Shown: positions 43,771 to 52,178, numbered from the stretch's first letter. The stretch is DNA of 64,000 nt from an uncultured Ilyobacter sp. (GCF_963668085.1 NZ_OY764059.1:868001-932000); one strand, 5' to 3'. Translations and numbers: made by a program. Notes: generated by a model not told the origin, from the letters alone.

Positions 43771-45492
43771 TTATTTATTTGAAATAAACTCTTCGAGAAC
43801 CATTTTTATCTCTTCAGCAGTACCCATGTCCAAAAGTCTTTCAACTAAGGACTCACACTCTTTTTTATCTAATTTCATGATATTTTTCTTTACTCTAGGT
43901 ATAGAAATGGCAGACATTGAAAATGCATCTAGTCCCATTCCAAATAAAACTGGAGTAGCTTTTTCATCTCCGGCAAATTCACCACACATAGATATTGTGA
44001 TACCCTCTTCATGCGCTCCATCAATAGCCATTTTTATCGCCTGAAGTACAGCAGGGTTAAATGGATCATACAGATGTGCAATGTTTTCATTTCCCCTGTC
44101 TACAGCAAGAGTATACTGAGTGAGGTCATTTGTACCGATAGAGAAGAAATCAACTTCTCTTGCAAAATGTTTAGCTCTCATGGCAACGGCAGGAGTTTCT
44201 ACCATTATACCGAACTGAATATCTTCGTCAAATTTTATTCCCTCTTCTCTTAATTCTGTCTTACACTCTTCTAAAATAACTTTTGCTTGTCTCACTTCAA
44301 CAAGAGAGATGATCATTGGAAGCATTATTTTAACATATCCAAAAGCAGATGCTCTGAGAAGTGCTCTAAACTGAGTTTTTAATATATCTTTTCTGTCTAG
44401 ACATACTCTTAGTGCTCTCCATCCTAAAAATGGATTTTCTTCTTCTGGAAGATCCATATAGCTAAGAGCCTTGTCTCCACCAATATCCATAGTTCTTATT
44501 GTTACAGGTTTACCCTCAAGTGATTCTACAACAGTTTTATAAGCTTCAAATTGCTCATCCTCAGTAGGGAATCTGTCGTTATTCATGAAAAGAAATTCAG
44601 TTCTGTAAAGTCCGATTCCTTCGGCACCATTTCTGTGAAGTCCTGCTACATCATTTGGACTTCCTATATTTCCCCACATATTGGCTTTTACACCGTCTTT
44701 AGAAACGGCTTCTTTATCTATAAGCATTTTAAGTTCTTCTTTTTCAGCTATAAAAGCTTCTCTTTTCTTTTCATATTGAGAGATCTCCTCATCATAAGGA
44801 TGGATTATTATATCTCCTGTAGTGGCATCTACTATGATAGTCTCTCCGCCCTCTACATGACTGCATACATCTCCAGTTCCTACAACGGCAGGAATTTCTA
44901 ATGATCTGGCCATGATAGATGAGTGAGCTGTTCTTCCACCTATCTCTGTAACAAATGCAAGAACATTTTCAAGGTCAATCTGAGCAGTGTCAGAAGGAGT
45001 AAGGTCTTTGGCTATGATAACTGTATTAGGCTCTAGTGAACTAAGGTCTCCTATATCATGTCCCAATAAATTGTGCAGCCATCTGTTACCTATATCTCTC
45101 AAATCTGCGGCTCTTTCTCTAAGGTATTCATCTTCTAAGTTTCCAAGCATTTCGCAATAAGATTCTATCCCACGTGACAAAGCATTCTCTGCAGAGATTT
45201 CCTCATCTTCTATAAGTTCTACAACTTCGTCAAATAGATCCTCATCTTCTAAAAGAGTGATGTGACCGTCAAAAATAGCTGCCTTATCCTCTCCTAATTT
45301 AACAGCAGTTTTTTTTCTGATCTCAGTAAGCTGCTCTTTTGATTTATCTCTAGAAGTGATAAGTCTTTCTTTTTCTTTTTCTACATCCTCTATATCTCCA
45401 GTATTGATCACTAACTCTATTTCTTTATGAAGGTATACTTTACCTATAGCTACTCCCGGGGAAGCGTCTATTCCTTTGATAAATTTTCTCAT
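43771..45492 (-). CDS. ptsI: PTS enzyme I (phosphoenolpyruvate-protein phosphotransferase)
   Basis: 573 residues. It takes phosphate from PEP and passes it to HPr. Swivel domain with GGRTAHSSIMARSLEIPAVVG (phospho-His190), PEP-binding barrel with GLYRTEFLFM, MVETPAVAM, FSIGTNDLTQYTLAVDRGN and the catalytic cysteine in SMCGEFAGD. The ATG at 45492 follows AAGGAG; the frame runs eight codons further upstream without a site. It lies 90 bases after ptsH, and that gap holds a hairpin. Supplies both the fructose and mannosylglycerate PTS permeases. Confidence 0.96.
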   Translation of the reverse strand: MRKFIKGIDASPGVAIGKVYLHKEIELVINTGDIEDVEKEKERLITSRDKSKEQLTEIRKKTAVKLGEDKAAIFDGHITLLEDEDLFDEVVELIEDEEISAENALSRGIESYCEMLGNLEDEYLRERAADLRDIGNRWLHNLLGHDIGDLSSLEPNTVIIAKDLTPSDTAQIDLENVLAFVTEIGGRTAHSSIMARSLEIPAVVGTGDVCSHVEGGETIIVDATTGDIIIHPYDEEISQYEKKREAFIAEKEELKMLIDKEAVSKDGVKANMWGNIGSPNDVAGLHRNGAEGIGLYRTEFLFMNNDRFPTEDEQFEAYKTVVESLEGKPVTIRTMDIGGDKALSYMDLPEEENPFLGWRALRVCLDRKDILKTQFRALLRASAFGYVKIMLPMIISLVEVRQAKVILEECKTELREEGIKFDEDIQFGIMVETPAVAMRAKHFAREVDFFSIGTNDLTQYTLAVDRGNENIAHLYDPFNPAVLQAIKMAIDGAHEEGITISMCGEFAGDEKATPVLFGMGLDAFSMSAISIPRVKKNIMKLDKKECESLVERLLDMGTAEEIKMVLEEFISNK

Positions 45493-45540
45493 CTCAAAAT
45501 TCTCCTTATTCATCAAATTATCAGCGATATTAGCGAAAAA

Positions 45541-45565
45541 TTAGAAGGTACATAGTACCCTCTAA
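45541..45565 (-). terminator. Hairpin between ptsH and ptsI, possible attenuating terminator
   Basis: On the minus strand AGAGGGTAC and GTACCTTCT (one G-U pair) around TAT, followed by AATTTTT. It would stop some transcripts after ptsH and so give more HPr than enzyme I. A partial terminator is inferred. Confidence 0.55.
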
Positions 45566-45582
45566 TTTTAATTGTCTATTAA

Positions 45583-45846
45583 TTAGTCTCTTAAGTTTGA
45601 TAAAAGAGTTGCTAGTTTTTCAACAGCTTCATCAGCGTCTGTTCCTTCAGCATGAACAGTAATTTTAGCTCCTTTTTTGATACCAAGAGAAAGAACTTTT
45701 AAAAGAGATGTCGCCTTTACAACTTTACCAGCTTCATTTTCAACCTCTACCTTTGAATCGAAAGTTTTTGCCATAGTTACGAATTCATTACCAGGTCTTG
45801 TATGTAAACCAGTTTCATTTTTAATCTCCACCGTTCTGCTTACCAT
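45583..45846 (-). CDS. ptsH: PTS phosphocarrier protein HPr
   Basis: 87 residues, the usual HPr size. Active-site ETGLHTRPG with His15. The regulatory serine region is TSLLKVLSLGIKKG, so a Ser equivalent to Ser46 (position 47 here) is present and could be an HPr-kinase target; no HPr kinase gene is in the window. The ATG at 45846 is chosen on family length; AAAGGAG lies 13 bases upstream, slightly far, and a GTG closer to it would be too near. Confidence 0.95.
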   Translation of the reverse strand: MVSRTVEIKNETGLHTRPGNEFVTMAKTFDSKVEVENEAGKVVKATSLLKVLSLGIKKGAKITVHAEGTDADEAVEKLATLLSNLRD

Positions 45847-46233
45847 TTTAAAAATCACTCTCCTTTTAAAATTTTTTTATAATATTTTTAAGTGTAAAAT
45901 TAAATTTTTAACTAAGTCGAAGCCTGGTGAAATTTTTTTAGCTTCTTCCCTTATAGTTAAACATTTATATGTTGCAAAAATTAATCACAACGTTAATTTA
46001 ACACTACATCATACTGTAAAATTTGTCAACGTGTTTTTTTTGAACAGGTGCGCTTCATTAGGACACAATTGGGCTTGAAACTATAAATTTACTATGTATA
46101 TTAAAGGTTCTTTTTTATTATTTTTTTTTGTTATTTGACATAATTTATTATGTGGGATAGACTTTTTTTAAGGGAATGTTTTTATTTTTGAAAATTTTTT
46201 AACAATGAATTTACATTAATTTAGGGAGGTTAT
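45847..46233. other. Divergent intergenic region, ptsH / FMN enzyme
   Basis: About 390 bases. It contains the ptsH promoter on the minus strand (46001-46029) with a leader of about 150 bases. The part nearest the FMN enzyme gene is AT-rich with no convincing promoter. Confidence 0.5.
46001..46029 (-). promoter_or_regulatory. Candidate promoter of ptsH-ptsI
   Basis: On the minus strand a perfect TTGACA (46024-46029), a 17-base spacer and TAGTGT (46001-46006). The -10 is weak. Confidence 0.45.
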
Positions 46234-47250
46234 ATGGAACTAAGAGAAGTAAGATCAAACGCTAGAGGGAAGATGAAGGGGTTTTGCAATTTATGTACTG
46301 AGTGCAACGGGGTTTGGTGTGCAGGTCAAGTTCCAGGAATGGGAGGAGCAGGAACTGGAGAATCTTTTAAAAGAAGCTTTGAAAAATTAAAAAACATTAA
46401 ATTGTCTATGAAGACTCTTCACAGTGCAACAAATCCGAACACTTCTTTTTCTATTTTTGGTGAAAAATTATCCATTCCAGTTATAACAGCTCCTATCACA
46501 GGAACAAAATTTAACATGGGCGGGAGTATAACTGATGAAGAGTATATAAATGATGTTGTATTCGGATCTTTAGATGCAGGAACCATAGCGATGATAGGAG
46601 ATACAGGGGACTCTAGCTGCTATATACACGGTATAGAGGCTCTGAAAAAATCAAAGGGAAAAGGAATTGCAATAATAAAACCTAGAGAGAACAGCGAGAT
46701 TATCTATAGAATAAAAATGGCAGAAGAAGCAGGTGCTCTAGCTGTAGGTGTAGATATAGATGGTGCCGGACTTGTGACAATGAAACTCTTTGGTCAGCCT
46801 GTTGGGCCTAAAACTCCAGAGGAGTTAAAGGAGCTTATTGAATCTACAGAGCTTCCTTTTATAGTAAAGGGTGTTCTTTCAGTAGAGGAAGCTAAAATTT
46901 GTGTAAAGGCTGGAGCCGCAGCAATAGTGGTCTCAAATCACGGAGGAAGAGTGTTGAACCACACTCTGGCTCCCTGTGAAGTCCTAAAGGACATAGTAAA
47001 GGCTGTAGGAGATGATATACTAGTCCTTGCTGACGGAAATGTCAGGGAGGGAGCTGACGTCATAAAATATATAGCATTAGGTGCAAAAGGAGTCCTTGTA
47101 GGGAGACCTGTTATCTGGGGATCTATAGGGGGAAGACAGGAAGGTGTAAAAACTATATTAGAAACTATAAAATCCCAGCTTTATCAGGGAATGATTCTAA
47201 CAGGTTCAAATAGTATAGATTCTATAAACGAAGATAAGATAGTATTATAA
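46234..47250 (+). CDS. FMN-dependent alpha-hydroxy-acid oxidising protein with Cys-rich N-terminus
   Basis: 338 residues. The TIM-barrel of FMN-dependent alpha-hydroxy-acid dehydrogenases is shown by PVITAPITG, ALAVGVDIDGAG, FIVKGVLSVEEAKICVKAGA, IVVSNHGGRVLNHTLAPCEVL and VLADGNVREGADVIKYIALGAKGVLVGRP. These hold the catalytic His/Arg pair and the phosphate site. Unlike classic lactate oxidases it begins with FCNLCTECNGVWC (Cys18, 21, 24, 29), a possible Fe-S or redox motif. It may oxidise lactate or a related acid, or act as a reductase in an anaerobe. ATG behind GGGAGG. Single gene. Confidence 0.85.
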   Translation: MELREVRSNARGKMKGFCNLCTECNGVWCAGQVPGMGGAGTGESFKRSFEKLKNIKLSMKTLHSATNPNTSFSIFGEKLSIPVITAPITGTKFNMGGSITDEEYINDVVFGSLDAGTIAMIGDTGDSSCYIHGIEALKKSKGKGIAIIKPRENSEIIYRIKMAEEAGALAVGVDIDGAGLVTMKLFGQPVGPKTPEELKELIESTELPFIVKGVLSVEEAKICVKAGAAAIVVSNHGGRVLNHTLAPCEVLKDIVKAVGDDILVLADGNVREGADVIKYIALGAKGVLVGRPVIWGSIGGRQEGVKTILETIKSQLYQGMILTGSNSIDSINEDKIVL

Positions 47251-47254
47251 AAAA

Positions 47255-47276
47255 AGCTGTGGCTTCTGCCACAGCT
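47255..47276 (-). terminator. Intrinsic terminator
   Basis: AGCTGTGGC and GCCACAGCT with a 4-base loop. On the minus strand seven T follow, so it ends the two-gene operon at 47276-47973; the plus-strand side lacks a T run. Confidence 0.85.
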
Positions 47277-47551
47277 CAAATGCTTAATTTTGACAACTCT
47301 GCATCCTCGGGAAAAATTTTTTGAAGTGCATCTAAAATCTCTATATTTTTTTCATTTCTTTCATAATAAATTTTTAATTCATCTTCATAAACATATTCCT
47401 CGTAGGTTTGCCGATATCTTTCTAACTCCTCTTTTTCCAATAAGATCTCTTTTTTAAATTTATCTTTAAGTGTTTTTAATTTTCTTTTAGAAATTTTTTC
47501 GCACAGATACATCTCTATATCATGTTTTGTGACGTGCCCCTTGCTAGACAT
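47276..47551 (-). CDS. Hypothetical helical protein, 91 residues
   Basis: Not recognised. A soluble, highly charged, almost wholly helical protein (EKISKRKLKTLKDKFKKEIL; EEYVYEDELKIYYERNEKN), probably a coiled coil or helical bundle. The ATG at 47551 has AAAGGA about ten bases upstream; a GTG three codons earlier overlaps the preceding stop (GTGA) but is too close to that site. Tightly linked to the PPC-domain gene, so the two probably act together. Confidence 0.65.
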   Translation of the reverse strand: MSSKGHVTKHDIEMYLCEKISKRKLKTLKDKFKKEILLEKEELERYRQTYEEYVYEDELKIYYERNEKNIEILDALQKIFPEDAELSKLSI

Positions 47552-47556
47552 AACAT

Positions 47557-47955
47557 TCACTTCCTTTCTGTTATTTCGATTTCTTTGTATCCTGTTTCTT
47601 CGTCAAAACTTCTCTTAAAAGAATACTGGCTGAACTCTCCTATAACAAGTTCACAAGTTGTATTTATAATATTTCCTTCAACCAAATGTCCACCAATAAC
47701 CATACCTTTAATGTCGCTATATGAGATATGAAGATGGCTTCCATCTAGAGAAAGGGTGCCGTTGATAGATATAATCTCTAATCTTTCTTCTAATTCTCTT
47801 ATACTTTTTCCATCTGCCAGTCTTATTCTTCCATTTATAACGCAACCTACAGAGGATAGTATAACTCCTGCCTGGATATTATTTTCTGTCGAGTAATTAG
47901 TTATGAATTTTTTTATATCATCTCCTTTTTTTAATCTGACGCAGTGTATTTTTAT
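47557..47955 (-). CDS. PPC (DUF296)-domain protein
   Basis: About 132-141 residues. The PPC/DUF296 fold is indicated by CVRLKKGDDIKKFI, AGVILSSVGCVINGRIRLAD, INGTLSLDGSHLHISYSDIKGMVIGGHLVEGNIINTTCELVIGE (motif at about residues 75-118). The conserved DGxHLH metal site (DGSHLH) is present. Stand-alone bacterial members are trimeric; plant relatives have AT-hooks, absent here. The start is unclear. The only strong site, GGGGAGG, is followed at the right spacing by ATA (47955), while GTG (47964) overlaps it and TTG (47982) precedes it. Coordinates follow the ATA reading as a best guess. Confidence 0.75.
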   Translation of the reverse strand: MKIHCVRLKKGDDIKKFITNYSTENNIQAGVILSSVGCVINGRIRLADGKSIRELEERLEIISINGTLSLDGSHLHISYSDIKGMVIGGHLVEGNIINTTCELVIGEFSQYSFKRSFDEETGYKEIEITERK

Positions 47956-48064
47956 ACTTTCCACCTCCCCTATAGAAATCAATTTTTAAAAGTCCAATAA
48001 TAAATATACCATACTTTTTTTATTATCCTTTTGTTATTTTAAATATTTATTTCTAAAAAATAAA

Positions 48065-48086
48065 AAAAGTCCCATCTGGGACTTTT
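48065..48086 (-). terminator. Intrinsic terminator of fabV
   Basis: AAAAGTCCCA and TGGGACTTTT form a tight hairpin, followed on the minus strand by TTTATTTTT. Confidence 0.85.
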
Positions 48087-48096
48087 ATAAAATAAT

Positions 48097-49293
48097 TTAA
48101 GGTTTGAGTTTGGACAGTTCTTCTAAATCAACATCTTCATCGTAATCCACACCCTCTACTTTGAAGCCGTTTAATTTTAAAAATTCAGTCTTATATTTAT
48201 CAAAATCTGTAAGTTCTTTAAAATTTTCTTCGGTGACTTTTTTATAGATGCCTAGAACCTCTTCTTGCACATCCTCTCTCAGTTCCCATGAATCAGGTCT
48301 CATTCTTTTGTCTGAGTCAAATTCCGGTTTATCTCCGTAGACCATGTCTGCAAAGAGTCTGTGAGTGTGTTCGATGGCATTTTCCTCTATACCTTTTTCT
48401 TCCATGACCCTCATGAGAGCAGAGGCATACAATGGAAATATAGGTATATAGGCACTGGCCTTTGTTACGATGGCCTTGTTTACAGCTACATAGGCCTCTC
48501 CTGATTTTTCATCTTTTAATACTCCGTCAAGGTCACGTGCAGTTTTCTCTAGGTGTTCTTTGGCAGAACCTATGGTTCCGTGTCTATAAATTCCCTCCAT
48601 TACGGCGGGACCTATATAGGAGTAAGCCATGGTTTTAAATCCTTCAGAAACAACATCGGCATCCATAAGAGCCTTTACCCATAGTTCCCAGTCTTCTCCT
48701 CCCATTACTTTTACTGTATTGGTAAGGTCTTCTTCTGTGGCAGGAGTGAGTGTCACCTCTTCCATGGATTCTTTCTCTACATTAAAGGTAAATCCAGTGA
48801 GAGATTCTCCCTGAGGTCTGAGATTGGACTTATAGATTTTGTTTGTGTCTGGATCAGTTCTCATACCAGAGGCCAGAGAATAAACCAGAAGGTCTATTTT
48901 TCCTCCGAATTCCTCTTTTATATATTTGATTACTTCTTCTTTCATATTATGGGAAAAAGCATCACCGAGGATATTTTTTGCAATAAGACCTTTTTTCTCT
49001 GCTTCCTCTCTGAACCAGATGTTGCTGTACCATCCGGCACTTCCTACTTTTCTCTTTGAGCCCTCTCTTTCGAAGGAAACCCCTATAGTATCCGATTCTG
49101 AGCCTCCGAAAGCCAAAGATATCCTTGTGGCCAGTCCGTATCCTGATGAGGCACCGATAATCAACACTTTTTTGGCACCCTTGTATTTTTTAGAATTTTC
49201 CACATATTTTATCTGATTTAAAACTTCTTCTTTACATCCTACAGGATGGCAGTTAAGTGAAAGACTTCCCTTGATTTTAGGCTTTATAACCAT
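48097..49293 (-). CDS. fabV: Trans-2-enoyl-CoA/ACP reductase FabV
   Basis: 398 residues. The N-terminal VIKPKIKGSLSLNCHPVGC and VLIIGASSGYGLATRISLAFG (NAD-binding) are FabV/TER signatures, as are WYSNIWFREEAEKKG, LVYSLASGMRTDP and the catalytic Y-x8-K type region SYIGPAVMEGIYRHGTIGSAKEHLE. It reduces crotonyl-CoA or enoyl-ACP with NADH. In a butyrate producer with ptb-buk it could supply butyryl-CoA as well as serving fatty acid synthesis. ATG behind GGAGG. Single gene. Confidence 0.96.
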   Translation of the reverse strand: MVIKPKIKGSLSLNCHPVGCKEEVLNQIKYVENSKKYKGAKKVLIIGASSGYGLATRISLAFGGSESDTIGVSFEREGSKRKVGSAGWYSNIWFREEAEKKGLIAKNILGDAFSHNMKEEVIKYIKEEFGGKIDLLVYSLASGMRTDPDTNKIYKSNLRPQGESLTGFTFNVEKESMEEVTLTPATEEDLTNTVKVMGGEDWELWVKALMDADVVSEGFKTMAYSYIGPAVMEGIYRHGTIGSAKEHLEKTARDLDGVLKDEKSGEAYVAVNKAIVTKASAYIPIFPLYASALMRVMEEKGIEENAIEHTHRLFADMVYGDKPEFDSDKRMRPDSWELREDVQEEVLGIYKKVTEENFKELTDFDKYKTEFLKLNGFKVEGVDYDEDVDLEELSKLKP

Positions 49294-49345
49294 TTATTTT
49301 ATCCTCCGATTTTAGAATTTACCAGATATTTTACCATTTTTTGGA

Positions 49346-50230
49346 TTATTTTTCAATTTTGAAATCTTTTTCACCTGTAATTATATATTTTTTTAAGAGC
49401 ATAGCAGGGTTGTATGATTCTTTGGCCTTTTTGATCCCGTCAATACCTAGATCCTCCTCTCTGTTTACATATTCTAGATGTGAAAATTCTTTTTTTAGAA
49501 AAATCCTGTTCATCTCCTGATATACTCCTTGATATTTTATATCTCCTTTTTCTATGTGTATGAGTCCAGTGTTTGGTGTGATCTCTTCTCCTATGGAAAA
49601 AGCAGCTATTTCGCCATTTACCCTCAGAAGTCCCCCCTTGAGTTGAAGAGCCTCATAATTTTGGAAAATTTCTCTTATTCCGAGGCTTTCTTTGTCTAGC
49701 CCCTTATAAATACTGCACTCTCTGTCTTGACACCACTTTTCTTCAAATGCCATTACCTCTTTCAAATTTTTACTGTCTATCTTTTCATATGAAAAATTAT
49801 ATATTTTTTCGAATCTGTTTACCTGATTTTTTTTATTATGAAATTTTCTACCCTTTAACTCTATAAGTTTTTCCACACTATAAAGATAGTCAAATCTGTC
49901 TCTTTCCTCTTGAAATAAAAAATAATTTTCCAGGAGTATTTTCACTCCCTCAGGAACTGCACGTAAAACTACACCTGATTTTAAGATTTCTGATATTTCT
50001 TTTTTTATTTTTCTGAAATCACCATGTTTAGGTAGCGGGATATAATAAAATTCACTTTTATCTTCAATTCCTTTTATGTATAATATGTTATCAATGATTT
50101 TATATTTGAGATTTTTTCCAATTCTCCATATAAAAAGGTTTGTAAAGGTAAGGTCACCTGTTTGAAACCTTCCTAGCAAAAATTCATTAAGTCTTTCCCT
50201 GTCTTCTAGTTGGATATTTTTCCATTCCAT
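49346..50230 (-). CDS. DUF2156 / phosphatidylglycerol lysyltransferase C-terminal-like protein
   Basis: 294 residues, no membrane segment. It looks like a double-GNAT fold: an N-terminal half with LNEFLLGRFQTGDLTFTNLFIWR, a central NKKNQVNRFEKIYNFSYEKI, and a C-terminal FSIGEEITPNTGLIHIEKGDIKYQG and YVNREEDLGIDGIKKAKESYNPAMLLKKY. The last segment is a hallmark of the family. Stand-alone soluble versions are common in anaerobes and poorly characterised; the MprF-type enzyme aminoacylates lipids, but the membrane part is missing here. ATG behind AAGAGGTGG. Confidence 0.85.
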   Translation of the reverse strand: MEWKNIQLEDRERLNEFLLGRFQTGDLTFTNLFIWRIGKNLKYKIIDNILYIKGIEDKSEFYYIPLPKHGDFRKIKKEISEILKSGVVLRAVPEGVKILLENYFLFQEERDRFDYLYSVEKLIELKGRKFHNKKNQVNRFEKIYNFSYEKIDSKNLKEVMAFEEKWCQDRECSIYKGLDKESLGIREIFQNYEALQLKGGLLRVNGEIAAFSIGEEITPNTGLIHIEKGDIKYQGVYQEMNRIFLKKEFSHLEYVNREEDLGIDGIKKAKESYNPAMLLKKYIITGEKDFKIEK

Positions 50231-50304
50231 GCAACCACCTCTTGCTAATATAGATTAGACGTTGAGAGGGTTTTCCTTTTTAGTAAGAGTGAAATAAAAA
50301 GAAT

Positions 50305-50318
50305 CTTGTATAGACAAG
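50305..50318. promoter_or_regulatory. Candidate MngR operator 1, overlapping the manA -35 box
   Basis: CTTGTATAGACAAG is palindromic except at the centre and fits the HutC-subfamily GntR consensus nyGTMTAKACny. It overlaps the -35 TAGACA, so binding would block the promoter. Confidence 0.6.
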
Positions 50319-50339
50319 TTTGTGGAATTTAAGTATAAT
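50311..50339 (+). promoter_or_regulatory. Promoter of manA-mngR
   Basis: TAGACA (50311-50316), 17 bases, TATAAT (50334-50339), 22 bases before the ATG. Confidence 0.65.
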
Positions 50340-50361
50340 AGAAGAAAAAAGGAGGGATAAA

Positions 50362-51330
50362 ATGTATCCATTAAAATTTAAAAAATGTTTTATCGAAAAA
50401 ATATGGGGGGGAAGAGCCTTTGAAAGCATCCTCGATATAAAGCTTCCTGAAAATAAAAAAATAGGTGAGTTGTGGGAAGTAAGTTCTCATAAAAACGGAA
50501 TGTCCTATGTTGAAAATGGAGATTTAGCAGGTAAAAGCCTCGAAGAACTAATGGAGAGTTCAGGTGAAGAACTTCTAGGAAAAGAAGTCTATAACAGGTT
50601 TAAGGGAAAGTTTCCTGTTCTTATAAAGTATCTTGATGTAAATGACAGACTTTCTGTACAGGTTCATCCTAGTGACGAATACGCCCTGAGAGTAGAAAAA
50701 GAATTCGGTAAGTCTGAGGCTTGGTATATAATAGATGCCAGCCCTGATGCAAAGCTTATTATGGGACTTAAGGAAGGAATGACAAAAGAAGAGTTTATAA
50801 AAAAAGCCAAGGCCGGAAACTTTGAAGATATGTTTAATGTAATATCAGTAAATAAAGGTGACTGCATCTATGTGAAACCAGGTCTAGTTCATGCAAGTCT
50901 AGAGGGGTCTGTAGTGATCTGTGAAGTTCAGCAAAATTCAGACACCACGTACAGAATATATGACTTTGACAGGGTGACAGACGGAAAGAAGAGAGAACTT
51001 CATATAGACAAGGCAGCAGATGTTATAAATTTTGATGAACATCCAGAGATAACCACTGTAGATACCAGAAAAAATATCAGACTAGAAGGGGCAGTGAAGG
51101 AAGAGGTAGTTAGATGCCAGTACTTTAATATTGACAGACTTCAAGTAGAAGGAGTCTATGATGACCAGGTGAGTCCGAGTTTTAGAGTATACTCCATCCT
51201 TGAGGGCGAGGGTAAGATTGTTCACTCTGGAAAAGAGTATTTTGCTAAAAAGGGGGATACATATTTTATTCCGGCAGGACTAGATGTTAGTATAGAGGGG
51301 GAATTGGATATACTGAAATCCTTTCTGTAA
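50362..51330 (+). CDS. manA: Mannose-6-phosphate isomerase, class I
   Basis: 322 residues. Interconverts mannose-6-phosphate and fructose-6-phosphate. Cupin-type PMI features: YPLKFKKCFIEKIWGGRAFE start, zinc site LSVQVHPSDEYAL, KSEAWYIIDA, GDCIYVKPGLVHASLEGSVVICEVQQNSDTTYRIYDF (motif at about residues 160-195), and a C-terminal cupin half. The ATG at 50362 follows AAAGGAGGG; the frame runs 14 codons further upstream through the promoter. First gene of the mannosylglycerate cluster; it handles the mannose-6-phosphate released by MngB. Confidence 0.94.
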   Translation: MYPLKFKKCFIEKIWGGRAFESILDIKLPENKKIGELWEVSSHKNGMSYVENGDLAGKSLEELMESSGEELLGKEVYNRFKGKFPVLIKYLDVNDRLSVQVHPSDEYALRVEKEFGKSEAWYIIDASPDAKLIMGLKEGMTKEEFIKKAKAGNFEDMFNVISVNKGDCIYVKPGLVHASLEGSVVICEVQQNSDTTYRIYDFDRVTDGKKRELHIDKAADVINFDEHPEITTVDTRKNIRLEGAVKEEVVRCQYFNIDRLQVEGVYDDQVSPSFRVYSILEGEGKIVHSGKEYFAKKGDTYFIPAGLDVSIEGELDILKSFL

Positions 51331-51342
51331 AGGGGGAAAATA

Positions 51343-52065
51343 ATGCTAACAAAACATGAAGAGATAGAAAAATTTATATTAAATGGAGTAATTAAAGGAA
51401 ATTACAAACCCGATGAGAAGGTGCCTTCGGAAAATCAGCTGGCTGAAAGTTTTTCTGTAAGCAGGATGACAGCTAGAAAAGCCCTAGATACCCTGGTAAC
51501 CAAGGGTTATTTATACAAGATCAAGGGTAAGGGAACCTATGTAAAAGACAGGGAGAACAGGGATATAATCTATCTAGACGAGATGATAGGTTTTACGAAA
51601 AGGGTAAGGAGAACAGGAAAAGTTCCACGAACAGACGTAAAAGCCTTTGAACTTATAAAGCCAAGTGAAGATATAGCAGCTAGGCTTGGGATAACAACCA
51701 AAGATGATGTGTATTATATCGAAAGAATCCGTAATATAGATAACGAGCCTGTTATTTTAGAGGTGACTTATATGCCTGCCTATATATCTCCTGATCTAAC
51801 AATAGATCATGTGCAAAAGTCAAAATATGATTACTTGAGAGCAAAAGGGCACCGGATAGAAGAGATGGTAAAAGAGTATATCCCGGTAATACCTGAAATT
51901 AAAGTGAGAAACTGTCTTTCTCTAGATAAAAATATGACGGTTTTTAAAATTGAGCTTATTTCCATATTAGAGGATAGAAGCATATTTGAATACACTAAAC
52001 TATATTATAACCAGACCAAGTACAGATTTCTTCAGATAACAAAAAACACCGGAAAGACTTTTTAA
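51343..52065 (+). CDS. mngR: GntR-family (HutC/UTRA) regulator, MngR-like
   Basis: 240 residues. N-terminal GntR winged helix: KPDEKVPSENQLAESFSVSRMTARKALDTLVTKGYLYKIKGKGTYV (motif spanning residues about 23-68), then a UTRA effector domain with YYIERIRNIDNEPVILEVTYMP and a C-terminal EYTKLYYNQTKYRF. Twelve bases after manA and directly before mngA. It probably represses the cluster and responds to mannosylglycerate-6-phosphate or a sugar phosphate; the TTGTATATACA sites nearby match its subfamily. Gene name by context. Confidence 0.88.
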   Translation: MLTKHEEIEKFILNGVIKGNYKPDEKVPSENQLAESFSVSRMTARKALDTLVTKGYLYKIKGKGTYVKDRENRDIIYLDEMIGFTKRVRRTGKVPRTDVKAFELIKPSEDIAARLGITTKDDVYYIERIRNIDNEPVILEVTYMPAYISPDLTIDHVQKSKYDYLRAKGHRIEEMVKEYIPVIPEIKVRNCLSLDKNMTVFKIELISILEDRSIFEYTKLYYNQTKYRFLQITKNTGKTF

Positions 52066-52085
52066 CTCTTTCTGGTGTTTTTTTG
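52044..52085 (+). terminator. Intrinsic terminator after the regulator gene
   Basis: AAACACCGGAAAGA and TCTTTCTGGTGTTT (one G-U pair) with a 9-base loop, followed by five T. It overlaps the stop of the regulator gene and separates manA-mngR from mngA transcription. Confidence 0.85.
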
Positions 52086-52126
52086 TGGAATAGTAAAAAA
52101 AATCTTAAAAAATTTTAAAATAAAAG

Positions 52127-52155
52127 TTGACAAATTTAGAAATAGAATATATCAT
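52127..52155 (+). promoter_or_regulatory. Promoter of mngA-mngB
   Basis: Perfect TTGACA (52127-52132), 17 bases, TATCAT (52150-52155). Transcripts would start near 52162 and run through a small hairpin with T8 (52179-52202) and two operators. Confidence 0.6.
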
Positions 52156-52178
52156 AGTGTTAACAAAGCAAACTGTGA

